Assembly (NCBI GenBank): GCA_029936315.1
Contig: JAPYTD010000039.1
Span: 1-39,387, forward strand
DNA: 39,387 nt
DNA from: Planctomycetota bacterium
GTDB taxonomy: Bacteria > Planctomycetota > UBA1135 > UBA2386
Direction of reading: 5' to 3'
This document shows, piece after piece, positions 1 through 7,290 of this stretch. How positions within the stretch are numbered: the first letter of the stretch is position 1; every line of letters starts with the position of its first letter. Below the pieces are notes generated by a model, which was given only the letters and a program-made list of their open reading frames with translations, did no database searches and had not been told where the DNA came from. Made by a program: the position numbers and the translations under genes.

Positions 1-1
1 G

Positions 2-2095
2 ACCAAAGGTCTGTGCATCGTGCTGTCCAGCCTGACGATGAACATGGGAATCACGGGCGATGCTGCGTTCGAGGTCATCCTGATGTTGTCGCTGATGTCG
101 GGGTGCATCCAGCTCGGCTTTGGCTTGCTACGGCTCGGCGGCATCGTGCGTTACGTCTCCAACTCCGTGGTGATTGGCTTTACCGCGGGAGCCGGCATCC
201 TGATCGCGGCCAAGCAACTGAAGGGAGTGCTCGGCATCGATATTGGCGGCGAGGCGAAACGAACCTACGAGGTCTTGATCGCGACCTTCGAACGCCTTGG
301 CGAGACCAATCCGTATGCGCTGACCATTGGGTTATTGACGGCTGTCTTGGTGCTTGTGCCCAAGATGCACCAGCGGCTGGCGCGGGTGCCCGGAGCACTG
401 ATCGGCGTTGTCGTTGCGGGAGCTGTGTCGTACTGGCTCGGCTGGCACCTGCTCGAACCGGGGGCCAAGGTCGCCATCGTCAAGGACATCGAACCCGGGA
501 TCATCGGCAGCCTCGATATCTTCCGGGTTCCGGAGCACGTCAAGAACCCTGACTTCGGCCTGACGCAGGACTTGTTTGCCGGCGCGTTCGCGGTGTCGAT
601 TCTGAGTCTGATCGAAGCGACGTCGATCTCGCGTATCGTCGCGCGCTCGTCGCGGCAGAAGCTCGACTTCAACCGCGAGTTCATCGGTCAGGGCATCTCG
701 AAGATCGTCGGCTCGTTCTTCATGTGCTTTGCCGGTTCGGGTTCGTTTACGCGCACCGCTGTGAATCACCAGTCCGGTGGCAAGACCCGGATGGCGGCGG
801 TGTTCTCGGCGATGTGGACGGCACTGGCCTTGCTGCTGTTGGCGCCGGTCGCCGAGTTCATCCCGCAGCCAGCGCTCGCCGGCATGATCATCGTGATCGC
901 TTACTCGATGGTCGACAAGCAGCGCATCAAGTTGAGCTGGCAGTCCGGCCGCAACTCGCAAATCGTGCTGGTGGGCACGATGGGGGCGACGCTGATTCTG
1001 CCGCTCGAGTGGGCGATCTTCATCGGCGTGATGCTGTCCTTGGTCGTGATCCTGCGTGCGACGGGTCGCACCGACCTGACCCAGTTGGTGCCGCGCCCCG
1101 ATGGCGACTTCGATGAAGTGCCATTCAACCGCGCCGCGCCGTCGCCGGTTCTGACCGTCAACATGTCTGGCGACATCTACTTTGCGGCGGCCGAGGATCT
1201 CGATTCGAAGTTGATCCGCTCATTGACGCCGCAAACGCGCGTAGTGGTGTTGCGCATGAAGCGGTTGCGCGCCGCGGGTAGCACGGCCATGTCGATGCTT
1301 GAGCACTTCTGGCAACTGCTGCGCGAGCGCCGGATCTACCTGGTGGTCTGTGGCATCGGGCGTGACCTCGAGACGCTGATGGGCTCGACTGGTTTGCTGC
1401 GCAAGATTGGCGAAGAGAACATCTTCTACGCCGACAACAAACTGTTCCAGTCGACGCGGCTGGCGATGGCGCGAGCCCAGTCAGTGCACCAGCGCTACCA
1501 GCAGGTTCACGGGCGGCGACCACAAGATCCTTCTGCCGACGAGGCCGATGCTGCGGGCAAGGCGGTGGTCGGCAAGGCCCTGATGACCACTCGCTTCCCG
1601 TTGTTTGGCAGCGAGCACCAGACCCGAGAAGCCGTGTGGTTGCTGTCGGAAACGCAGAAGTTCAAAGGCACGATCAATCCAGAGCCACTGTTTCTGCAGG
1701 ATCGCAATGGCGCGTTGTTCGGCGAGCTGTCGCGGTGGCACGTGTTGCAGGCTCTGATCGAAGGGTCGAACCCAGACGATGACGATGCGATGAGCGACGA
1801 ACAGGTCGCCGAGATGCTGCGGCGTAACTTTGCGCGTCGCATCAACCACATCTCTCGCACCGACGTAGTGCACCACTTGCCGGACACCGAGATCACCACT
1901 CTGTTGCGATCGTCGGCACAGAACGATCAGGCTGTGGTTCCGATCTGTGATGACGCTGGGCGGTTGAAGGGATACTGCATTTCGAATGCGCTACTCGCTG
2001 GCTTGGACCAGTCGTTGACGGCTATGGCCGCCAAGGCCGACGAATCCGCCGAGGCCGATGAAGCCGCCGAACCCGAGGAGCGCACCGATGGCTGA
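2..2095 (+). CDS. SulP-family anion transporter with STAS and CBS-like C-terminal regions (5' truncated)
   Basis: The reading frame is open from the first base, so the true start lies left of the window; 697 residues are visible. The first 370 or so are hydrophobic transmembrane segments with SulP character, including a charged stretch after GFTAGAGILIAAKQLKG. This is followed by a STAS domain (about 1140-1480) with the pattern of short beta strands and helices found in SulP tails. SulP proteins carry sulfate, bicarbonate or other anions across the inner membrane. Unusually, about 170 more residues follow the STAS domain (about 1550-2020); they resemble a CBS pair, with a strand-helix pattern ending in VVPICDDAGRLKGYCI. 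The tail is rich in Glu and Ala. The stop overlaps the start of the next CBS gene by 8 bases, so the two are probably translated together. The substrate cannot be read from the sequence. Confidence 0.9.
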   Translation, partial: TKGLCIVLSSLTMNMGITGDAAFEVILMLSLMSGCIQLGFGLLRLGGIVRYVSNSVVIGFTAGAGILIAAKQLKGVLGIDIGGEAKRTYEVLIATFERLGETNPYALTIGLLTAVLVLVPKMHQRLARVPGALIGVVVAGAVSYWLGWHLLEPGAKVAIVKDIEPGIIGSLDIFRVPEHVKNPDFGLTQDLFAGAFAVSILSLIEATSISRIVARSSRQKLDFNREFIGQGISKIVGSFFMCFAGSGSFTRTAVNHQSGGKTRMAAVFSAMWTALALLLLAPVAEFIPQPALAGMIIVIAYSMVDKQRIKLSWQSGRNSQIVLVGTMGATLILPLEWAIFIGVMLSLVVILRATGRTDLTQLVPRPDGDFDEVPFNRAAPSPVLTVNMSGDIYFAAAEDLDSKLIRSLTPQTRVVVLRMKRLRAAGSTAMSMLEHFWQLLRERRIYLVVCGIGRDLETLMGSTGLLRKIGEENIFYADNKLFQSTRLAMARAQSVHQRYQQVHGRRPQDPSADEADAAGKAVVGKALMTTRFPLFGSEHQTREAVWLLSETQKFKGTINPEPLFLQDRNGALFGELSRWHVLQALIEGSNPDDDDAMSDEQVAEMLRRNFARRINHISRTDVVHHLPDTEITTLLRSSAQNDQAVVPICDDAGRLKGYCISNALLAGLDQSLTAMAAKADESAEADEAAEPEERTDG

Positions 2096-2564
2096 CAGGA
2101 TTGTTGCCCGCGATTTGATGCGCACAGACTTTCAGCGCATCCAAACCGACCAGACTCTCGGCGAGGCAATGGCCGCCCTGCGCGAGACGCAGCGGGAGCA
2201 TGGCATTCCGAGCGCGTTGATGGTGGTGGATGAGCACGACACCTTTTGCGGCATGCTGACGGCGCGATTGCTGATTCGCATCCTCGTAGGGGAAGGCGAA
2301 ACGGATGATGCCAGGCTGCTGCAAGTTGCCAGCGAACGACTCAAGCAATGTGTCGGCGATGCTCTGATCGAGGGCATTCCCGTCGTGGCTCCGGACGACC
2401 GCTTGTTGACGATGATTCGTCGCGGCATCACAACGCGCTTGGACTTCGTCGCGGTCGTCGACGATGGTCGCCCGGTCGGTTTCGCTCCGGTCACCGCGAT
2501 CTTCCAAGCGGTTGCCGGGATGGCGTTGACGCTAGGTGACGAAGGCGTGCGCTTCGACCGTTAA
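2088..2564 (+). CDS. CBS-pair domain protein, coupled to the SulP transporter
   Basis: A 158-residue soluble protein. It opens with IVARDLMRTDFQRIQTDQTL, the usual start of a CBS domain, and a second repeat follows near IEGIPVVAPDDRLLTMIRRG, ending VAVVDDGRPVGFAPVTAI. CBS pairs bind adenosine nucleotides and regulate partner proteins. I chose the ATG at 2088 because a GAGGAG purine tract lies at 2075-2080, seven bases upstream, and because the gene then overlaps the stop of the SulP gene by 8 bases. An upstream in-frame ATG at 2058 would add ten residues with no clear ribosome site. Tight coupling to a transporter that already has CBS-like sequence suggests it is a cytoplasmic regulatory subunit; this role is inferred. 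Confidence 0.87.
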   Translation: MADRIVARDLMRTDFQRIQTDQTLGEAMAALRETQREHGIPSALMVVDEHDTFCGMLTARLLIRILVGEGETDDARLLQVASERLKQCVGDALIEGIPVVAPDDRLLTMIRRGITTRLDFVAVVDDGRPVGFAPVTAIFQAVAGMALTLGDEGVRFDR

Positions 2565-2632
2565 CAGCCCGTTGAACAAGTGCTCGTGTTCGCTGCATTG
2601 CCCGGGCGGTGCGCGGAGTATAGAAGCAAGCC

Positions 2633-3106
2633 ATGCTCAATCCGGTTGCCGTGCTCGAGAAGTTGTTGAGCAGCCGCTCCGACCAAGTCGCGGAGACGCT
2701 GCAGGCGGTATGCAGGGCCGTTCGCAAGTCAGCGCCGGAGGCGTGTGAGCACGTCTTCGAGACCTACGTCGTGGGCTCGGTGTTCACCTTTACGGGCAAG
2801 TGGGGCGGCGCCTTCTGCCACCCGGTCGCCTACGCCAATCACGTCAATCTGGGGTTCAACCGCGGCGCTGAGTTGCACGATCCGAACGGTCTGTTGCAGG
2901 GCACCGGCAAGTTGATCCGCCACATTCGCATTGACAGCATCGCAGTGCTCAAGCAGCGCGAAGTGCGCGACTTGCTTGCGCAAGCGGTGGCGCAAGGCAT
3001 GGCGCTAGCCCAGCGCACTGGCATCGTGCCTCATGTCGTCACGGACCCAGCGATGCGTGAGGCAGCGAAAGCGAAGGCTGTGGCGAAGGCGACTGCGAAG
3101 AAGTGA
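2633..3106 (+). CDS. DUF1801-family (YdhG-like) protein
   Basis: A 157-residue protein with no signal peptide or membrane segment. The core resembles DUF1801: a helical N-terminus, then ETYVVGSVFTFTGKWGGAFC, a strand with HVNLGFNRGAEL, and the typical stretch LLQGTGKLIRHIRI followed by a helix beginning VRDLLAQAV. The molecular function of the family is not established. The C-terminal 20 residues are a lysine and alanine tail resembling those of DNA-binding or highly charged proteins. It begins 68 bases after the CBS gene, with a TATAGA sequence at about 2618-2623 in the gap that could be a -10 element, so it may have its own promoter. Confidence 0.82.
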   Translation: MLNPVAVLEKLLSSRSDQVAETLQAVCRAVRKSAPEACEHVFETYVVGSVFTFTGKWGGAFCHPVAYANHVNLGFNRGAELHDPNGLLQGTGKLIRHIRIDSIAVLKQREVRDLLAQAVAQGMALAQRTGIVPHVVTDPAMREAAKAKAVAKATAKK

Positions 3107-3171
3107 GACGCCAGCGCAGGTCGAGCGGTGCCGACATGCCACGAACCTGGCCGTGAGCACTAACTGGCCCG

Positions 3172-3483
3172 CTACTCCGCCGGCTTCTCTGCCTTGGTGA
3201 CGAAGTGTGCACGTTCGCTCTCGTCGGCCAGGCGTTCGGCCTCAGCGCGTGCTTCTGCCTCTTGCGGATACGGATAGAACGACACCTCATCGCCGCGCTG
3301 GTTGCGAACGCTCCAGACCAACCGCACCTTGCCGGCCGCTTTGCTCGTCGCCGCGGCGCGCTTCGCCCTTGGAGTTGGGTTGGCCGCCCGCCGGTTGCGC
3401 TCCTCCTCCTTCTCCTTGTGCGCCGCGTCGGCTTCGGCGCGCATGTGCTCCATCCGATCTCTGTTGCTCATCCGGCGGGCCAT
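3172..3483 (-). CDS. Small charged protein of unknown function
   Basis: A 103-residue protein that I do not recognise. It begins MARRMSNRDRMEHMRAEADA and is very rich in Arg, Lys, Glu and Ala for its first 50 residues, probably a long helix. A short beta-like segment follows (VRLVWSVRNQRGDEVSFYPY), then another charged helix. There is no signal peptide. A purine tract (AAGGAAG) lies about six bases before the ATG on the minus strand, which supports this start. It sits 91 bases downstream of the end of the NYN-LOTUS gene on the same strand, so the two could be cotranscribed. Confidence 0.65.
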   Translation of the reverse strand: MARRMSNRDRMEHMRAEADAAHKEKEEERNRRAANPTPRAKRAAATSKAAGKVRLVWSVRNQRGDEVSFYPYPQEAEARAEAERLADESERAHFVTKAEKPAE

Positions 3484-3574
3484 GTCGCTTCCTTGGGTGG
3501 TGAGAGTCGGGTCTGTGAACTACTCGGGAAGTGAGAGAACTACGCAGGAGGTGCCTGTGCAGGCGAGTCGACGA

Positions 3575-4342
3575 TCAATTGCGACGCGGTGCCCGCCGCT
3601 TGACCGGCTTTGGCAATTCGCGGATCAGGATGTCGACCCGGCCGCTCCTGGCCGTTACGCGTTCGATTTCAAACGCGTCGATCGCTTCGACGAGACTCGA
3701 CAGCTTGCCGTAGCCGTAACTGCGCGCGTCAAAGTCCGGTTGCTGTGCCATGACCTTGGCACCGACGGTACCAAGGTTGGCCCAGCCCTCTTCGTCCTCG
3801 CTGGCTTCGACGGCCCACCGCAGCAGGTTGACCAGTTTCGTGTCGACTTTGAGCTTGCTGGGAGCGCGCTTCTTCGTGGTTTCGGTCTCCGGGCCGGCGC
3901 CGCGCAAGATGTCGGTGTGCACGAAGCGATCGCACGCGGTCACGAAGGCGCGCGGGGTCTTGCGTTCGCCGAAGCCGATCACCATCAGGCCCTCCTCACG
4001 GATGCGAGATGCCAGGCGGGTGAAGTCACTGTCGCTACTGACCAGGCAGAAGCCATCGAGCTTGGCGTGGTACAGCAGGTCCATGGCATCGATGATCAAG
4101 GCGCTGTCGGTCGCGTTCTTGCCGACCGTGTAGCGGAACTGTTGGATGGGCTGGATCGCGTGCTCGAGCAGCATCGCCTTCCACGACTTGAGGTTGGGCA
4201 GGGTCCAGTCGCCGTAGATGCGCTTGACCATTGCGGTGCCATAGTTGGCGACCTCGGCCAGCAGGCCTTCGAGAGCTCGAGCCGAAACGTTGTCAGCATC
4301 AATCAGAACGGCAAAGCGGCGTTGCGGCGCGGTCGATTCCAT
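3575..4342 (-). CDS. NYN-domain protein with C-terminal OST-HTH/LOTUS domain
   Basis: A 255-residue protein, similar in size to LabA/DUF88-type proteins. Residues 9-150 form a NYN (PIN-like) nuclease domain with acidic residues placed as expected: D15 and D17 in LIDADN, D79 in ATDSALIIDAMD, and D104/D106 in VSSDSDF. Residues of about 180-250 form a winged-helix LOTUS domain, with W-rich and GYGKLSSLVEAI segments. NYN domains are predicted metal-dependent RNases, and LOTUS domains bind RNA, so an RNA-processing or RNA-silencing role is plausible but not shown. The open frame extends to 4537, but the added 65 residues are low-complexity and not NYN-like, so the ATG at 4342 is preferred. No strong ribosome site is visible. 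Confidence 0.88.
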   Translation of the reverse strand: MESTAPQRRFAVLIDADNVSARALEGLLAEVANYGTAMVKRIYGDWTLPNLKSWKAMLLEHAIQPIQQFRYTVGKNATDSALIIDAMDLLYHAKLDGFCLVSSDSDFTRLASRIREEGLMVIGFGERKTPRAFVTACDRFVHTDILRGAGPETETTKKRAPSKLKVDTKLVNLLRWAVEASEDEEGWANLGTVGAKVMAQQPDFDARSYGYGKLSSLVEAIDAFEIERVTARSGRVDILIRELPKPVKRRAPRRN

Positions 4343-4419
4343 TGCTGGCACGGTAGTGTCTGGGCGGGCCCGGTGGGAAGGAGTTCGCGCTTTCCGCGCG
4401 GATCGTTGTGCTTGCTCGG

Positions 4420-4551
4420 CTACTCGCTGCAATGCGTGTACGTCACGCCCCGTTCCAACAGGTGGGACCGGATGCGTGGCCAGAGACCTTGCACCCGCCC
4501 AACCAATTCCGGAGGCGTTACCCCGACGGTGTTCCACGTGCCATCAAGCAT
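4420..4551 (-). other. Possible small ORF or relic between the NYN gene and the Asp-box gene
   Basis: The 225 bases between the NYN gene and the Asp-box gene hold a 43-codon minus-strand frame, starting ATG at 4551 and ending TAG. Its composition looks protein-like (MLDGTWNTVGVTPPELVGRV and an Arg/Leu-rich second half). The frame is open back through the end of the Asp-box gene in another phase, so it could be the tail of a broken gene rather than a functional small protein. No ribosome site is evident. Nothing else is seen in this gap. Confidence 0.2.
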
Positions 4552-4567
4552 GCACTGCCAGCCGCGA

Positions 4568-7162
4568 TCAGTTGCGGGTCGCGACCGTCAACGATCCAAC
4601 AAGCTCGATTCCGCTCCCTGTAAGCCGCAACTCGTACACCCCCTTCGACAGGAAGCGTACCTGCGAGACGAAGTAAGGGCTCATGCTCGACCCGCGCTTG
4701 GTGACCAGGTCCCAGCGGAATTGGTTTAGCCCCTTGCGGCCGCGCAACTCCTGTTCGAACACTACTGCGCCCTTCTGGTCGCGCACCGCCAGCGTCATTG
4801 CTGCAGCCTGCGTTAGATAGAACGTGATGGGCACGCGCTCTTCGAACGACCGGCGTGCTACCGGTACGGTGTCGTCTTTCTTGGGCCTGTAGGCAATTGG
4901 GGTCTTGGCGAGTGCCGGCGCTTGCAGTTGGCCTTCACCCAACAACCAGTGCAGCGGCGCGAGATTGAGCCGATAGATGCCACGGCCGTGGGTCGCTGCG
5001 ATCAGGTCCAGTTCACGCTCCTGGATCACCAGGTCGGCGACGGCCACGGCCGGCATGCCCTTGCCGAGCAAGGACCAATGCAGGCCGCGATCGATGGACA
5101 CGTAGACGCCGCGATACATCGCGGCATACAGGACATCCTCATGGCGCGGATCCTCGACGATCGTGTAGGCGACTTCGTCCGGCAGGTTTGAGACGATCGA
5201 ACGCCATGTCGCGCCGTAGTCCTCAGATGCGTAGAGGTAGGCGTGCAGGTCATCGTGGTTGATACCGGTAACCGTGACGTAGACGCGGGACTTCGTGAAC
5301 CGCGATGCACAGATGCTGCGGATGTAGTGGGGCGGTAGCCCGGCCGAATGCTCCGACCACTGCTTGCCTTCGTCCTTCGTTACCCACAAGGCACCTCGGT
5401 CCGTGCCACAGTAGAGCAGTCCTTTTTGCAGCGTGGACTCGGCGACGGCACCTGCCGCGATGCCACGATGGGAAACTAGGCCAGACTGTGAGAAGTCCGG
5501 GCTGATCACCTGCCAAGAATCGCCGCGATCGGGGCTGCGTAGCAGGTAGTTGCCACCGTGGTAGAGCACACGGTGGTCGTGTGCTGAGACCAGGTACGGC
5601 GCGATGAAGTTGTGTCGCAACTTGCCCTCGTGACCTTTCGGTAATCGTGGCGCAATCGACTTCGAGCGGTGCGTTGGCACATGTTGGCGATGCAGGCCGC
5701 CGTGCTGGCTTGAGAAGTAGACGGTGTCAGGATCCTCGATATCCGGAACGGTGTAGCAGCCATCGCCACCGCACCACGAATCGAGCCAGACATACTCCCA
5801 GTGGTCGGGTTGGCCCCAATGGCGCTCGTGGGCGGGTCCGCGGACCGCGGAGTCATCTTGGGTGCCGCCGTAGATCAGGTAGGGATCGCCTTGGTCGACC
5901 GCGATGTCGTAGAACTCACCGACCGCAAGATTGTTGTGGTGCAGCCACGACGCGCCGCGGTCGTGACTAACGAAGAGGCCGCCGTCGTTACCGAGGATCA
6001 GGTGTTCGGGATGCAGCGGATCGATCCACATCTCGCACTGATCGAGGTGCAGGGCTTGCGCCGGGCTTGGTACGAGATGGGTGACATCACCGCCGACCAA
6101 CTCGAAGGTTGCTCCGCCGTCTGTACTGTGCGCCATGCGCACGCCTAGCGCGTAGATCTCGTCATCATCCAACGGGTTGATGTAGCAGTCCGAGAAGTAC
6201 CAGCCAATGCGTGAGTTGATCTCGAGATCCTGTGCGTGCGTGCGCTGCCAACTCTGACCGCCATCCTCACTGCGGTAGACTTCGCCCGGGTTCTTGTCGC
6301 GGTTGAGGTTGTCGATGAAGGCGTACACTTTATCAGGGTTGGTCCACGACACCGCGAGGCCGATGCGCCCAGTCTTCGGACCTTCGGGCAAGCCGCCACG
6401 AAGCCGCGTCCACGTTCGTCCGCCATCGGCACTGCGGTGAACACCGCTAGTCATGCCGCTCGTGCCGGGATGGTTCTGCCACATCGACGCGTAGGCGATC
6501 TCCGGGTGCGACGGCGCGAAGACGACATCGTTGGCGCCGGTGTGCTCGTCGACGAACAACACATGCTCCCATGTGTCGCCGCCGTCCTCGGTTCGGTACA
6601 TGCCGCGGTTCTTGTTGCTCGACCAGAAGTGGCCGAGCACAGCTACCAGTGCCGTGTCGGGCTTGCTCGGATGCACACTGATCTCGCCAATGTGCCAGGA
6701 ATCCCGCAAGCCGACGTTGCGCCAGCTTTCGCCACCGTCGCGTGACAGGAACACGCCGGTGCCTGGCATGGTGAAGTTGCGGGGCTTCTTCAGGCTCTCG
6801 CCCGAGCCAAGCCACAGCACTTGCGGATCCGATGGTGCGAGCGCAATGTCACCGATCCCGAGTGCCGACTGATCTTCGAAGATCGGCCGCCAGGAAAGCC
6901 CGCCATTGACCGTCTTCCACAGGTTGCCGGAGCCGAAGGCCGCATACATGGTGCCGGGCGATGTCGGGTCGCCTTGTACTGCCTCGACCCGCGCGGAGTT
7001 CATCACCGGTCCGAGCGACACCCATTGCAGGCCATATTCGGAAGTCTCCTTGGCCTGCACGTATTGCTCGAACGATGCGATCAGCGGGCTCTCGGGCGAC
7101 TGGCAGACGCCAACCGAGATGCACGACAACGACAGGAGGTAACTGGCAATGGGGCGCGGCAT
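4568..7162 (-). CDS. Secreted sortilin/VPS10-like Asp-box beta-propeller protein
   Basis: An 864-residue protein with an N-terminal signal peptide (hydrophobic segment ending near SVGVCQS). Most of the sequence consists of WD40/YVTN/BNR-like propeller blades. I count about ten to eleven Asp-box motifs of the form S-x-D-x-G-x-T/S-W, for example SRDGGESWRNV, TEDGGDTWEHV, SADGGRTWTRL, SPDRGDSWQVI and SEDYGATWRSI, as in sortilin-type propellers and BNR glycosidases. A C-terminal domain of about 110 residues after the propeller resembles a beta sandwich and contains GLNQFRWDLVT. It has no recognisable sialidase catalytic set, so it may be a binding protein rather than an enzyme. It is divergent from, and clearly homologous to, the gene starting at 7291, sharing blade order and motifs such as GTGVF and WRNVGL. 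Confidence 0.87.
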   Translation of the reverse strand: MPRPIASYLLSLSCISVGVCQSPESPLIASFEQYVQAKETSEYGLQWVSLGPVMNSARVEAVQGDPTSPGTMYAAFGSGNLWKTVNGGLSWRPIFEDQSALGIGDIALAPSDPQVLWLGSGESLKKPRNFTMPGTGVFLSRDGGESWRNVGLRDSWHIGEISVHPSKPDTALVAVLGHFWSSNKNRGMYRTEDGGDTWEHVLFVDEHTGANDVVFAPSHPEIAYASMWQNHPGTSGMTSGVHRSADGGRTWTRLRGGLPEGPKTGRIGLAVSWTNPDKVYAFIDNLNRDKNPGEVYRSEDGGQSWQRTHAQDLEINSRIGWYFSDCYINPLDDDEIYALGVRMAHSTDGGATFELVGGDVTHLVPSPAQALHLDQCEMWIDPLHPEHLILGNDGGLFVSHDRGASWLHHNNLAVGEFYDIAVDQGDPYLIYGGTQDDSAVRGPAHERHWGQPDHWEYVWLDSWCGGDGCYTVPDIEDPDTVYFSSQHGGLHRQHVPTHRSKSIAPRLPKGHEGKLRHNFIAPYLVSAHDHRVLYHGGNYLLRSPDRGDSWQVISPDFSQSGLVSHRGIAAGAVAESTLQKGLLYCGTDRGALWVTKDEGKQWSEHSAGLPPHYIRSICASRFTKSRVYVTVTGINHDDLHAYLYASEDYGATWRSIVSNLPDEVAYTIVEDPRHEDVLYAAMYRGVYVSIDRGLHWSLLGKGMPAVAVADLVIQERELDLIAATHGRGIYRLNLAPLHWLLGEGQLQAPALAKTPIAYRPKKDDTVPVARRSFEERVPITFYLTQAAAMTLAVRDQKGAVVFEQELRGRKGLNQFRWDLVTKRGSSMSPYFVSQVRFLSKGVYELRLTGSGIELVGSLTVATRN

Positions 7163-7290
7163 GAAGGTGCTCGTCGGGTAGTTGTGCAGGACGACAACAG
7201 CATGACGGTATCTACCCGTACAGCAACGCTGCTAGCCCAAGCGTCGACCGACACGTGGGGCTGCGAGAACCGAGCGTCTATGCTTTGTGG
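7163..7290. promoter_or_regulatory. Divergent intergenic region between the two Asp-box genes
   Basis: These 128 bases separate the starts of two divergent paralogous genes, so promoters for both must lie here or in the coding starts. A TATGCT sequence at about 7280-7285 could be a -10 for the plus-strand gene. I could not identify a convincing -35 for either direction or a clear shared operator. Confidence 0.35.

Noticed and set aside
3302-4729. A 475-residue plus-strand frame opposite the NYN-LOTUS gene
   Set aside because: It overlaps a minus-strand gene with clear domains, and its composition is that of an antisense shadow.
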